Shown here: in pieces, positions 24,741 through 36,686 of the stretch
Layout of the letters: the number at the start of each line of letters is the position of its first letter
Numbering within the stretch: the first letter of the stretch is position 1
Assembly (NCBI RefSeq): GCF_003626635.1
Contig: NZ_RAZT01000016.1
Location: 62,001 to 126,000 of the forward strand
From: Micromonospora musae
GTDB taxonomy: Bacteria > Actinomycetota > Actinomycetes > Mycobacteriales > Micromonosporaceae
Length of the DNA stretch: 64,000 nucleotides
Direction: 5' to 3'
Made by a program: the position numbers and the translations under genes
Notes under the pieces: generated by a model
What the model was told of the DNA's origin: nothing
Seen by the model: only the letters and a program-made list of their open reading frames with translations
Database searches by the model: none

Positions 24741-24855
24741 GTGGCCCCGACCACGGGACGCCGACCCCGAACCGGGCTATTCAGGCAGGAGCCGGCCAAG
24801 TCGGAACCGGACATCTCTCGCGAAACTCTGCGGACGTCGCGCGGCGGGGTCGCGG

Positions 24856-25462
24856 TTCCGTGCATGTCGTGGTGGCCGCCGAAGCGGACAGCCCGACATC
24901 CCGGTACCCGAATCGGCCCCGACCCCGATCCGCCTGATGGTCAACTCGGGTTCATTGATGTCGGGGCGTCCCGATGACGCGGATACCCCGACATCAAGGA
25001 ACTCGAGTCGATCATCGGCCGGACGCCGGCTCGGCACGCCCGACTCGCTAGGCCGACGTCCCCCCGGCCCGACACCGGCGTCCCTGGATGGCACCCGCGT
25101 CCTCCGCCGGCACCCGCGTCCCGGCCCCGGCACCCGTGTCCCGGCCCGGCACCCGTGTCCCGGCACCCGTGGGGCGGACGCAGAATGGACGTCAGGGTGC
25201 ATTTCGCCGCCGCAGACCTTCGGCGGCCGTTGATCGACTCGGGGTACGCGCATGTCGGGGTCTCCCGGTGGGCGGATACCCCGACATCAAGGAACCCGAG
25301 TTGACCATGGCACGGATCGGGCCCGCGCCACCGGATCAGGTCGGCGGTACGAGCCTGGATCGCGGACGGGCCGCGCTCGCTCAGGCGGGCCCGGCACGAC
25401 TTCCGTGCATGTCGGGGTGACCGCCGAGGCGGACAGCCCGACATCCCGGTAAATCGAGTCGA
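24856..25462. repeat. Four copies of an imperfect palindromic element
   Basis: Elements at about 24856-24914, 24943-25008, 25233-25305 and 25401-25460 share arms of the type ATGTCGGGGT and ACCCCGACATC. In the two central copies the arms extend to 23-27 nt (ending GAACCCGAGT or similar); in the outer two the right arm is AGCCCGACATCCCGGTA. Each could fold into a hairpin of about 60 nt. Confidence 0.8.
25089..25171 (+). repeat. Tandem GGCACCCG repeat, about five units
   Basis: The unit GGCACCCGTGTCCCGGCCC recurs at 25090, 25109, 25129, 25148 and 25162 (period 19-20 bp, last one shortened to 14). It lies between palindromic elements two and three of the same non-coding region. Confidence 0.75.
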
Positions 25463-25567
25463 TCGTGGCGTGGACGGCCCGCCAGCCACCGGTTCCCTCC
25501 GCGTCGACGGTCGACGGGGTTCCGGCCGGTCGCCGGATCGGGGCGGCCGGTCGATACCGGCGGCTGG

Positions 25568-27346
25568 TCAGGCGGGATCGGGCGCGGTGTCCGGTCTTGG
25601 CTGGCGGGGGATCGCCGCGGTCTCCGTCACCGGTGCGCTGTCCGTCGCCCGATCGGCTTCCGGCGCCGGGTCGGTGCTCGTTCCGAGAGCCGCCGCCGGG
25701 TCGCTGGACAGAGCTGCGCCGGATGCGCTGGTGGCGTTGGCGGCGGCCACGGGCCAGGGCAGCTCCGGCGACGCGTGGTACGCGATCCCGGCGGCCGCCC
25801 AGCGTGGGCCGTGCCCGGCGAGCCGCTCGCGGAACCCGTCCCAGTCGTGCGTCGAGCGTGGTGACCAGCCCAGCTCCGCGAGGGCGGGGAGCCGCGGGAA
25901 GAGCATGAACTCGATCTCCGGCAGCGTGGTCACCGACTCGGTCCAGAGCGGCGCCTCCACGCCGAGCACCGCCTCGGCCGGTACGTCGGCGAGGTGGCTG
26001 CCCGGATCCCAGTCGTACGCCCGGCGCACGTCGATGAGGCCTGCCCAATCCTGTCCGAGCGGGGTGTCCGGCGCGTACTTCATGTCGAGGTAGGCGTGGT
26101 TGCCGGGGGAGAGGATGAGCCGCGCGCCCCGGCGTACCGCCTCGGCGGTCGTCGGGTCGTCGCCGTCGGTGCCCCACCACTGCACGACCCGTCCGTCGAG
26201 GTGCGCGGCCGGGGCGATCTGGTGCCAGCCGACGACGGTCTTGCCGGTGTCGGCGACGATGCGCTGCACCCGCTCGACGAAGTCGGTGTACGCCGTCCCC
26301 TTGACCTTGAACGCCTCGTCGCCGCCGATGTGCAGGAACGGGCCGGGGCTGTTCGCCGCGACCTCCCCGAGCACGTCGGCCACGAACTCGTAGGTTCGTT
26401 CGCTCGCCGGGTCGACGTAGCTGAAGCCGACCTCGGTGCCGGTGTACGGCTGCGGCGCCACCCGGTCGGGGGCCAGTTCGCCGTAGGCGACGAGCGCGGA
26501 GTTGGTGTGTCCGGGCAGGTCGATCTCGGGTACGACGGTGATGTGCCGGGCGGCCGCGTACGCGACGATGCGGCGGTAGTCGGCGGTGCTGTAGTGCCCG
26601 CCCGGCCCGCCGCCGACCTCGGTCGCGCCGCCCACCTCGGTGAGGCGCGGCCAGCCGGGCACCGGGATCCGCCAGCCCTGGTCGTCGGTGAGGTGCAGGT
26701 GCAGCTGGTTGAGCTTGTACCGGGCCAGGTGGTCGAGGACCCGGAGCACGTCGGGGACCGAGAAGAAGTGCCGGGCCACGTCGAGCATCGCGCCCCGGTA
26801 GGCGTAGCGGGGCCGGTCGAGGATCGACCCGCCGGGCAGCGTCCAGCGTCCGGCGACCGGCGTCCGGCTCTCGACGGCCGGCGGTAGCAGTTGGCGCAGG
26901 GTCTGCGCGCCGTAGAAGAGGCCCGCCGGCTGCGCCGCCGTGATCCGTACGCGGTCGCGGGTCACATCGAGGCGGTAGCCCTCGGGGCCGAGGGCTTCGT
27001 CGCCGGTGAGCGCGAGGACGATTCCGCGGTCCGAGTCCGGGTCGGCCGTGTCGGTCACCGGGAGCGGATAGCCGGTGGCCGGTCGGAGCAGCTCGGCGAG
27101 GTGCTCGGCGACGGGGAGCGCGCTCTCGGCGCTGACCCGGATCACCGTGTCGGCGGTCAGCAGGTGATCGTCGGCCGGCTCCGGGCGTACCTGCTCCGGC
27201 GCCGGGACGACGTCGGTGAGGCGTACCGGGGCGGCGGGGGCGAGCAGTTCGTCGGCGACTCGGGCGGCGCTGCGCGCGAGGTCGCCGGTTTCCGGCGTGC
27301 GCAGCGACAGCTGTTCGCGGTCGGCGGCGGAGGGGAGGGACGACAC
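25568..27346 (-). CDS. Beta-N-acetylhexosaminidase, GH20
   Basis: 592 aa if the GTG at 27346 is used; the frame is open to 27469, but the extension lacks a ribosome site and is Arg-rich. Glycoside hydrolase family 20 releases terminal GlcNAc/GalNAc from chitin or wall fragments by substrate-assisted catalysis. Visible: N-terminal GH20b domain (EGYRLDVTRDRVRITA, GLFYGAQTLRQLL), then the barrel with RGAMLDVARHFF, HLHLTDDQGWRIP, and HIGGDEAF with catalytic Asp343-Glu344. No signal peptide is seen, so it may act inside the cell. The C-terminal 60 residues are disordered. Confidence 0.92.
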   Translation of the reverse strand: MSSLPSAADREQLSLRTPETGDLARSAARVADELLAPAAPVRLTDVVPAPEQVRPEPADDHLLTADTVIRVSAESALPVAEHLAELLRPATGYPLPVTDTADPDSDRGIVLALTGDEALGPEGYRLDVTRDRVRITAAQPAGLFYGAQTLRQLLPPAVESRTPVAGRWTLPGGSILDRPRYAYRGAMLDVARHFFSVPDVLRVLDHLARYKLNQLHLHLTDDQGWRIPVPGWPRLTEVGGATEVGGGPGGHYSTADYRRIVAYAAARHITVVPEIDLPGHTNSALVAYGELAPDRVAPQPYTGTEVGFSYVDPASERTYEFVADVLGEVAANSPGPFLHIGGDEAFKVKGTAYTDFVERVQRIVADTGKTVVGWHQIAPAAHLDGRVVQWWGTDGDDPTTAEAVRRGARLILSPGNHAYLDMKYAPDTPLGQDWAGLIDVRRAYDWDPGSHLADVPAEAVLGVEAPLWTESVTTLPEIEFMLFPRLPALAELGWSPRSTHDWDGFRERLAGHGPRWAAAGIAYHASPELPWPVAAANATSASGAALSSDPAAALGTSTDPAPEADRATDSAPVTETAAIPRQPRPDTAPDPA

Positions 27347-27654
27347 GGCGGCGGCTCCGGGGGTGTATTTGCGTCGGTTGTGGCAAATATGACGTTCACC
27401 GAAATCTGTGCCGTCAAGGGTACGGCGAAGGGCGGATCTGCGTGATCTTGCGCGTGGAACCGTTCCCAAAAACCGGTACGAACGCGGATAGTGGTGATGG
27501 CTGTGCCTATTGTCACCGAACGGTCCCAGTCCACGCTTTGTTCGCTTAGCCTTCGCCCACCGATTGCTGACGACACCGGGATTAACGGTGATCGCGCCCG
27601 GGGTATGTCCGAACTGAACCTTCGTTAAGTGTCGATGGCGTGCGGGAGGCTCTG
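27347..27654. other. Divergent promoter region, GH20 and ppdK
   Basis: 308 bp between divergent genes. It is AT-richer than its surroundings, consistent with promoters in both directions. One palindromic operator-like site (27454-27468) is recorded separately. No RNA gene or other reading frame is convincing. Confidence 0.45.
27454..27468 (-). promoter_or_regulatory. LacI-type operator candidate upstream of GH20
   Basis: TGGGAACGGTTCCAC (minus strand) has dyad symmetry GGAAC-G-GTTCC and resembles operators of LacI-family sugar repressors in actinomycetes (TGGGA-type half sites). It lies about 110 bp upstream of the GH20 start. No LacI-type regulator is present in the window. Confidence 0.4.
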
Positions 27655-30363
<2,709 letters not shown>

Positions 30364-30369
30364 GCCGCG

Positions 30370-30402
30370 CCTGCGGCGGGGCGCCGTCCGCCCCGCCGCA
30401 GG
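30370..30402 (+). terminator. Terminator after ppdK
   Basis: Perfect 14-bp inverted repeat (CCTGCGGCGGGGCG at 30370-30383, complement at 30389-30402) with a 5-nt loop, starting 6 bp after the ppdK stop. Confidence 0.75.
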
Positions 30403-30561
30403 CGGTCCTCAACGCCACCCGATCCGGGTCGCCGAGGCGGATTCACCCGGCCCCGACCCGGGAACTGTCACTCCGCGAGCGGGGATCGCCGGCGCGCCGT
30501 ACGGCGGTCGCGGGCGTAACCTTGGCTCGCTCGTACTCCGTCGATGCGGAAGGGTGGCTGC

Positions 30562-30912
30562 ATGACCAGCGTCTGGGAGAGCCTGACCGTCGACGCCCAC
30601 GACCCGCCGCGGCTGGCCCGGTGGTGGGCCGAGGCCCTCGGTTATCAGCTCGTCACCGAGAAGCCCGACGAGGTGGAGATCCGACAGTCGTCGCAGCGGC
30701 TGCCCGGCATCGTCTTCGTGCCGGCCACCGAGGGCAAGGAGACCAAGAACCGCCTCCACATCGATCTGCGTCCGGACGACCGGGAGGCCGAGGTCGAGCG
30801 GCTGGTCGACATGGGTGCCCGGCACGTCGACATCGGGCAGGCCGACGTCGAGTGGACCGTGCTCGCCGACCCGGAGGGCAACGAGTTCTGCGTGCTGCGG
30901 CAACGTGACTAG
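30562..30912 (+). CDS. VOC (glyoxalase/bleomycin-resistance fold) protein
   Basis: 116 aa from the ATG at 30562 (an upstream in-frame start at 30544 is less likely). Pattern of the glyoxalase-like VOC family in actinobacteria: LTVDAHDPPRLARWWAEALGYQ at the start, NRLHIDLRPDDREAEVERLVDMGARHVD in the middle and VLADPEGNEFCVL at the end. His73-type and Glu in EGNEF could be metal ligands. The natural substrate is unknown. It stands alone between ppdK and dgt. Confidence 0.82.
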   Translation: MTSVWESLTVDAHDPPRLARWWAEALGYQLVTEKPDEVEIRQSSQRLPGIVFVPATEGKETKNRLHIDLRPDDREAEVERLVDMGARHVDIGQADVEWTVLADPEGNEFCVLRQRD

Positions 30913-30966
30913 GTCGGCTGTCGAAGTCCGGGCCGGGGACTTCGGCCCGGGCGCTCGGACGACCGG

Positions 30967-32241
30967 TTGAGCGGGCAACCGTCCGCCGCGCCGGACGCGC
31001 AGCGGCGGGTCGCGGAGACGCCCAAGGACACCGGGCACGGCCGGTCCCCGTACGAGCGGGATCGCGCCCGGGTGCTGCACTCGGCGGCCTTCCGGCGGCT
31101 GGCCGCGAAGACCCAGGTGCACACGGCGGGCACCGACGACTTCCTGCGTACCCGGCTGACCCACTCGCTGGAGGTGGCGCAGATCGCCCGGGAGATGGGT
31201 GCCCGGCTGGGCTGCGACCCGGACGTCGTCGACGTGGCCGGGCTCGCCCACGACCTCGGGCACCCGCCGTTCGGGCACAACGGCGAGGCCGCGCTGGACC
31301 TCCTGGCCGGGGAGTGCGGCGGTTTCGAGGGCAACGCGCAGACGCTGCGGGTGCTGATCCGGCTGGAGGCGAAGGTCTTCGCCCCCGACGGCTCCTCCGC
31401 CGGCCTGAACCTGACCCGGGCCTCGCTCGACGCCGTCGGCAAGTACCCCTGGCCGCGCAGTCCCGGCCGGCGCAAGTTCGGGGTGTACGCCGACGACGCC
31501 GAGGTGTTCGGCTGGGTCCGCGCGGGCGCGCCACCCGGGGAGCGGCGCTGCCTGGAGGCGCAGGTGATGGACTGGGCGGACGATGTGGCGTACTCGGTCC
31601 ACGACGTCGAGGACGGCATCCACGGCGGGTACGTGTCACTGCGGCCGCTGCTCGACGATGCCGACGAGCGGGCGGCGCTCTGCGCCGACGTGGCGGAGAT
31701 CTACTCCGGCGAGTCGCCGGCGGATCTCGGTGCGGTGCTGGTCGCGCTCCTCGCCGACCCGGCGCTCGCCCCGCTCGCCGGGTACGACGGCAGCCACCGC
31801 GCCCAGGCGGCGCTCAAGGCCACCACGAGCGTGCTGACCGGCCGCTTCGTCACCGCCGCGGTGGCCGCCACCGAGGAGCGGTTCGGCGCCGGCCCGCACC
31901 GCCGGTACGGGGCCGACCTGGTGGTGCCACGGGAGGTGCGAGCCCGCTGCGCGCTGCTCAAGGGGATAGCGCTGCGCTACGTGATGCGCCGCCCCGGTGC
32001 GCACGCCCGGTACGAGTGGCAGCGGCAGGTCCTCGCCGAGCTGGTCGCCGCCCTGCTCGCCCGGGCGCCGGAGGGGCTGGACCCGGTCTTCGCCCCGCTC
32101 TGGCGGGCGGCCCCGGACGACGCCGCGCGGCTGCGCGTGGTGATCGACCAGGTCGCCTCGCTCACCGATCCGGCGGCCGTGGCCTGGCACGATCGCCTGG
32201 TCACGGATGAGGTACCCCGCCGAACCGGCATCGAAAGTTAG
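30967..32241 (+). CDS. dgt: Deoxyguanosinetriphosphate triphosphohydrolase-like protein
   Basis: 424 aa with a TTG start. HD-domain enzyme that cleaves dNTPs to nucleoside and triphosphate, helping control dNTP pools. Metal ligands: TRLTHSLEVAQIA (His66), GLAHDLGHPPFGHNGE (His95-Asp96) and a later Asp in MDWADDVAYSVHDVEDG. YERDRARVLHSAAFRRLAAKTQV is the family opening. Its last codons overlap an iron box that controls the next gene. The dgt-dnaG proximity is shared with M. tuberculosis (Rv2344c-Rv2343c), although here extra genes lie between. Confidence 0.93.
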   Translation: MSGQPSAAPDAQRRVAETPKDTGHGRSPYERDRARVLHSAAFRRLAAKTQVHTAGTDDFLRTRLTHSLEVAQIAREMGARLGCDPDVVDVAGLAHDLGHPPFGHNGEAALDLLAGECGGFEGNAQTLRVLIRLEAKVFAPDGSSAGLNLTRASLDAVGKYPWPRSPGRRKFGVYADDAEVFGWVRAGAPPGERRCLEAQVMDWADDVAYSVHDVEDGIHGGYVSLRPLLDDADERAALCADVAEIYSGESPADLGAVLVALLADPALAPLAGYDGSHRAQAALKATTSVLTGRFVTAAVAATEERFGAGPHRRYGADLVVPREVRARCALLKGIALRYVMRRPGAHARYEWQRQVLAELVAALLARAPEGLDPVFAPLWRAAPDDAARLRVVIDQVASLTDPAAVAWHDRLVTDEVPRRTGIES

Positions 32242-32256
32242 GGTAGCCTAACCGCA
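32238..32256 (+). promoter_or_regulatory. Iron box (IdeR/DmdR/DtxR type)
   Basis: TTAGGGTAGCCTAACCGCA matches the 19-bp actinobacterial iron box (TTAGGTTAGGCTAACCTAA) at about 13-14 positions, with the central dyad TTAG-GGTAGC-CTAA clear. It overlaps the dgt stop and ends on the A of the next start codon. Fe2+-loaded repressor would block transcription of the siderophore-interacting protein. Confidence 0.88.
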
Positions 32257-33077
32257 TGACGGAGCGCCGAACGAAGGTCAAGTCCGCCCGGGTCCTGCGC
32301 ACCGAGCGGCTCACCCCGCACCTGATCCGCCTGGTCCTCGGTGGTGAGGAGCTCACCGGCCTGCCTCTGGGCCACTGCACCGACCACTACATCAAGCTGG
32401 TCTTCCTGCAGCCCGGTGTGGCCTACCCGACCCCGCTCGACCTCGGCGACATCCCTCGTGCCCAGTGGCCCCGGCTGCGGGCGTACACGGTGCGGGCCTG
32501 GGACGCGGAGGCCGGCGAGCTCACCGTCGACGTGGTGCACCACGGTGACGAGGGGCTGGCCGGGCCGTGGGCGGCGGCGCTGCGCCCCGGCGACCCGGTG
32601 CGCTTCATCGGCCCCGGTGGCGGGTACGCCCCGAGTCCGGAGGCGGACTGGCACCTGCTGGTCGGGGACGAGAGCGCGCTGCCGGCGATCGCCGCGTCGC
32701 TGGAGCGGCTGCCGGCCGGTGCGCCCGCGAAGGTCTTCGTCGAGGTCGACGGCCCGGCCGACGAGCTGCCCCTGATCAGCCCGGGGAACGTGGAGCTGCA
32801 CTGGCTGCACCGGGACGCCCGGCCGGTCGGTGAGGCGCTGGTCGCCGCGGTGCGGACGCTCGACTTCCCGCCCGGGGCGGTGCACGCGTTCGTGCACGGT
32901 GAGGCGACGTTCGTGAAGGAGCTGCGCCGGCTGCTGCGCATCGAGCGGGGCATACCCCGGGAGATGCTCTCCATCTCCGGCTACTGGCGGCGGGGCATGG
33001 ACGACGAGGGCTGGCGGGCCTGGAAGTCCGAGTGGCGGCGGCAGGCCGAGGCCGAGGAGGCGCTGGCGGCCGCCTGA
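32256..33077 (+). CDS. Siderophore-interacting protein (FAD-linked ferric-siderophore reductase)
   Basis: 273 aa. The N-terminal FAD-binding barrel (KSARVLRTERLTPHLIRLVLGG, YTVRAWDAEAGELTVDVVHHG) and the C-terminal SIP domain (LVGDESALPAIAASLERLP, AFVHGEATFVKELRRLL, RGIPREMLSISGYWRRG) match the ViuB/FscN-like family, which releases iron by reducing ferric siderophores in the cytoplasm. There is no ribosome site and the iron box abuts the ATG, so the mRNA should be leaderless. No siderophore genes are in the window. Confidence 0.93.
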   Translation: MTERRTKVKSARVLRTERLTPHLIRLVLGGEELTGLPLGHCTDHYIKLVFLQPGVAYPTPLDLGDIPRAQWPRLRAYTVRAWDAEAGELTVDVVHHGDEGLAGPWAAALRPGDPVRFIGPGGGYAPSPEADWHLLVGDESALPAIAASLERLPAGAPAKVFVEVDGPADELPLISPGNVELHWLHRDARPVGEALVAAVRTLDFPPGAVHAFVHGEATFVKELRRLLRIERGIPREMLSISGYWRRGMDDEGWRAWKSEWRRQAEAEEALAAA

Positions 33078-33090
33078 GCCGACGTACGCA

Positions 33091-33122
33091 CGGTGGGGTG
33101 GGGCTTCGGTCCCACCCCACCG
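33091..33122 (+). terminator. Terminator after the siderophore-interacting gene
   Basis: Perfect 12-bp inverted repeat CGGTGGGGTGGG / CCCACCCCACCG with a loop containing CTTCGG, beginning 14 bp after the stop codon. Confidence 0.8.
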
Positions 33123-33175
33123 GTGTCTCCGGCGGCGGTTCGGAGATCCGCCGATGGCAGCGGTCCTACCCCGAG

Positions 33176-33195
33176 ATGTAGTAGGTCTGCTACAT
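33176..33195 (+). promoter_or_regulatory. Operator palindrome of the ABC-XRE operon
   Basis: ATGTAG-TAGGTCTG-CTACAT is a perfect 6-bp inverted repeat, with TACATT as possible -10 box at its right end, 34 bp before the ATPase start. Its position makes it a candidate site for the XRE regulator encoded at the end of the operon. Confidence 0.5.
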
Positions 33196-33228
33196 TCTGG
33201 CGCAGTGATTCGTCAGTTAGGGAGGGCC

Positions 33229-34199
<971 letters not shown>

Positions 34200-34203
<4 letters not shown>

Positions 34204-35051
34204 ACCCGACCACAGTGGCCGTCCGGGCCGGATTCCGGCGCGGGGTGATCGAGCTGCGCAACACCTTCACCAACGCACAGGACCTGTGGGGCTACCTCTT
34301 TCCCACTCTGATCCTGGTGGTCACCATCTTCTTCATGCGCGGCTCGACGGTGCCCGGCACCGACTTCTCGCTCGGCGCCCGGACACTCCCCAGCGCCCTC
34401 GGCATGGGGTTGGCCTTCGGCGGCCTGATCGCGCTGGCGCAGCAGCTCGTCGTCGAGCGGGAGGACGGCACGCTGCTGCGCGCCAAGGCGACTCCGAACG
34501 GCATGCTCGGCTACCTCGTCGGCAAGCTCACCCTGATGTCGACGACCGCGCTGGCGAGCATGCTGATCCAGCTCGTACCGTCGCTCTTCCTCGTGGACGG
34601 GCTCCGGCTGACCAGCGCCGGCGCCTGGCTCACCCTGCTCTGGGTGGCGGTGCTCGGCCTGGTGGCGACCCTGCCCCTCGGCGCGGTCATCGGGTCGCTG
34701 ATCGAGAGCGCCCGCAACCTCGGGCTGGTCATGCTGCCGATGATGGGGCTCATCGCGTTCTCCGGCATCTTCTACCCGATCAACGGCTACCCGGGCTGGC
34801 TCCAGGCCGTCGCGCAGGTGTTTCCGATCTACTGGCTAGGGTTGGGGATGCGCTCGGCGCTCCTGCCGGACGCGCTGGCGGCGGTCGAGCTCGGCGGGTC
34901 GTGGCGACACCTGGAGACGCTCGGGGTGCTCGGCGCGTGGGCGGTGCTCGGACTGGTGCTGGCGCCCGTCGTGCTGCGGCGGATGGCCCGTCGTGAGTCC
35001 GGCTCGCGGGTGGCCGCCCGCCGGGAACGGGCCATGCGGCAGGTCTTCTGA
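34200..35051 (+). CDS. ABC-2 family exporter permease
   Basis: 283 aa, ATG overlapping the ATPase stop by 4 bp. Six hydrophobic segments typical of ABC-2 permeases; LRAKATPNGMLGYLVGKL is the conserved cytoplasmic coupling region and LIAFSGIFYPINGYPGWLQAVAQVFPIYWLG the last-loop motif of DrrB-like proteins. Works with the ATPase upstream as an exporter of unknown, probably amphipathic, compounds. The regulator gene follows 10 bp later. Confidence 0.88.
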
Positions 35052-35061
35052 GAGGGCGTCG

Positions 35062-35313
35062 ATGAGCGAGACCGTGCACAACCGCCTCGCGGTGCTGCGG
35101 GCCGAGCGGGGCATCTCCCGACGGCAGCTCGCCGACGCGTTGGGTGTGCACTACCAGACCATCGGCTACCTGGAGCGCGGCGAGTTCCGCCCCAGCCTGC
35201 ACCTGGCGCTGCGGATCGCCGCGTACTTCGAGGTGCCGGTCGAGGTGGTCTTCTCGATCGAACCGTTCCCCCGGATCGGGGACGCCGCCACGGGGGCGCG
35301 CCGCCCGGCGTGA
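35062..35313 (+). CDS. XRE-family regulator of the ABC exporter
   Basis: 83 aa. Almost the whole protein is one Cro/C1-type helix-turn-helix (NRLAVLRAERGISRRQLADALGVHYQTIGYLERGEF, then PSLHLALRIAAYFEVPVEVVFS). Proteins of this size are common partners of ABC exporters in actinomycetes. Third gene of the operon, so it probably acts on the promoter palindrome at 33176. An effector domain is absent. Confidence 0.85.
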   Translation: MSETVHNRLAVLRAERGISRRQLADALGVHYQTIGYLERGEFRPSLHLALRIAAYFEVPVEVVFSIEPFPRIGDAATGARRPA

Positions 35314-35328
35314 GCCCGCCACACCGGG

Positions 35329-36639
35329 TCAGCTCCGCCCGGGTGACGCCCCGGTGTGGGCGTGTTCGCGGCTCAACCGGTTCAGCTCACGGGTACGCAG
35401 CACCGTCTGCCCGAGCATCGCCGCGGCGAGCAGCGCCAGCAACAGGGCCGGCGACGGCACCAGGAAGACGACGAGTCCCACCGAGGTGACTCCGTACGCG
35501 GCGACCGCCCAGCGCTCCCCGCTGATCGACGCGAGCAGCCCGCGCAGGGCCAGCTCGCAGCCCATCCAGACGAAGAGCGAACCGGCCAGCACCAGCCGCA
35601 GCTCGATCGACACCCGGCCCGCGCCGGAGTCGACCATGCGAACCAGCTGGCCCAGGGCCCAGCCGAGCAGCAGCAACGCGCCGAGCAGCGGGGTGTGGAT
35701 GTAGGAGTACGCGTGCCCGGCCTTGAGCCGATCGACACCGACCCCGGTGCCCACGAAGGTCGTGTAGATCCACCAGATGGAGGCCGGGACGACGAAGGCG
35801 AGCGCCGCGTACAGGACCATGCTCGCGTCCGAGTAGCGCGGCATCGCCGCGAGCAGGTCCGCCACCGAACTGCCGAGCACGATGATGGTGAACTGCCCGA
35901 TGCGCTCCGGCAGGTGACGGGCGTCCACCGGAAACCGGTTGAGCCGCCGGTAGCCCACCCACGGGGTGGCGAGGTCGACGCAGATGCCGACCACCCAGAA
36001 CCATGGCCGCAGGTGCGACGGCACGAAGAGGGAGACCAGCCAGATCAGCCAACCGGCGCCGAACCCGATCAGGTAGACCGTGGTCACCATCCGGGCGCCC
36101 TCGCTGGTCGGTCGCGCCCGCAGGTAGAGCAGGAGCAGCACCCCCCGGACGATCAGGTAGCCCACCGGGAAGAGGAGCCCCTTCGGCACCTCGTCGACGC
36201 CGAGGGTGATCGCACCCGCCCCGAGCAGCGCGCCGAGCATCATCAGCCGGTGCACGCTGTCGTCCGGGTCGTACCGGGTGTCGTAGTAGACGTGACCCAC
36301 CCAGGCCCACTCCACCACCACGAAGATCCCGGCGGCGGCGAGCACGCTGGTCAGCCGTGGGGTCGGATCGTGCCCGAGCCGGCCCGCCACGGCGGCCAGG
36401 GCGAAGACGAAGACCACGTCGAAGAAGAGCTCCAGCCAGCTGGCGTGCCGGTGCCCGGCCTCGTCCCCGAGGACCGCGGGACGGCTCTGGACCAGGCGGT
36501 CGGTCAACCACCGCCACCGGGAACCGTCATCGGGCCGTACCGTCCGCACCTGGTCATGATTTCCGTAGCCGGGCGATCCCGGTGGCGGAACCGGCGACTC
36601 GCTCGCGGCCCCCGCCACACGCCGTGCCCCCGGGGGCAC
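35329..36639 (-). CDS. Low-temperature-requirement A (LtrA) family membrane protein
   Basis: Up to 436 aa; the exact start is uncertain because the first ~45 residues have no clear ribosome site, and a GTG near 36549 is possible. The conserved part begins with SWLELFFDVVFVFALAAVAG, typical of LtrA (DUF/low temperature requirement protein A), followed by about ten membrane helices including EWAWVGHVYYDTRYDPDD and HTPLLGALLLLGWALGQL. Biochemical role unknown. It is divergent from dnaG and the two starts lie very close together. Confidence 0.82.
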   Translation of the reverse strand: MPPGARRVAGAASESPVPPPGSPGYGNHDQVRTVRPDDGSRWRWLTDRLVQSRPAVLGDEAGHRHASWLELFFDVVFVFALAAVAGRLGHDPTPRLTSVLAAAGIFVVVEWAWVGHVYYDTRYDPDDSVHRLMMLGALLGAGAITLGVDEVPKGLLFPVGYLIVRGVLLLLYLRARPTSEGARMVTTVYLIGFGAGWLIWLVSLFVPSHLRPWFWVVGICVDLATPWVGYRRLNRFPVDARHLPERIGQFTIIVLGSSVADLLAAMPRYSDASMVLYAALAFVVPASIWWIYTTFVGTGVGVDRLKAGHAYSYIHTPLLGALLLLGWALGQLVRMVDSGAGRVSIELRLVLAGSLFVWMGCELALRGLLASISGERWAVAAYGVTSVGLVVFLVPSPALLLALLAAAMLGQTVLRTRELNRLSREHAHTGASPGRS

Positions 36640-36686
36640 GATCGTCGGCCCGGCAGGGCAGGATGTAGGCCGAGGAGGTGGCGGAG

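Larger units (their letters stand above)
24204..25567. other. 1.36-kb non-coding, repeat-filled region
   Basis: No reading frame here has credible coding character; those that exist change frame at each repeat and encode Arg/Gly/Pro-rich strings. It contains three kinds of repeats described separately: six degenerate units at 24316-24740, four palindromic elements at 24856-25462, and a GGCACCCG tandem array at 25089-25171. Promoter elements for the divergent C39 and the convergently placed hexosaminidase end are not obvious. Confidence 0.75.

Noticed and set aside
24209..25253. Several open frames in the repeat region
   Set aside because: They run through repeat units, encode Arg/Gly/Pro-rich strings and match nothing I know; the repeats explain them.
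30922..30945. GAAGTCC...GGACTTC hairpin between the VOC gene and dgt as a regulatory RNA
   Set aside because: A simple 7-bp stem right after the VOC stop; most likely a terminator, too weak to call more.
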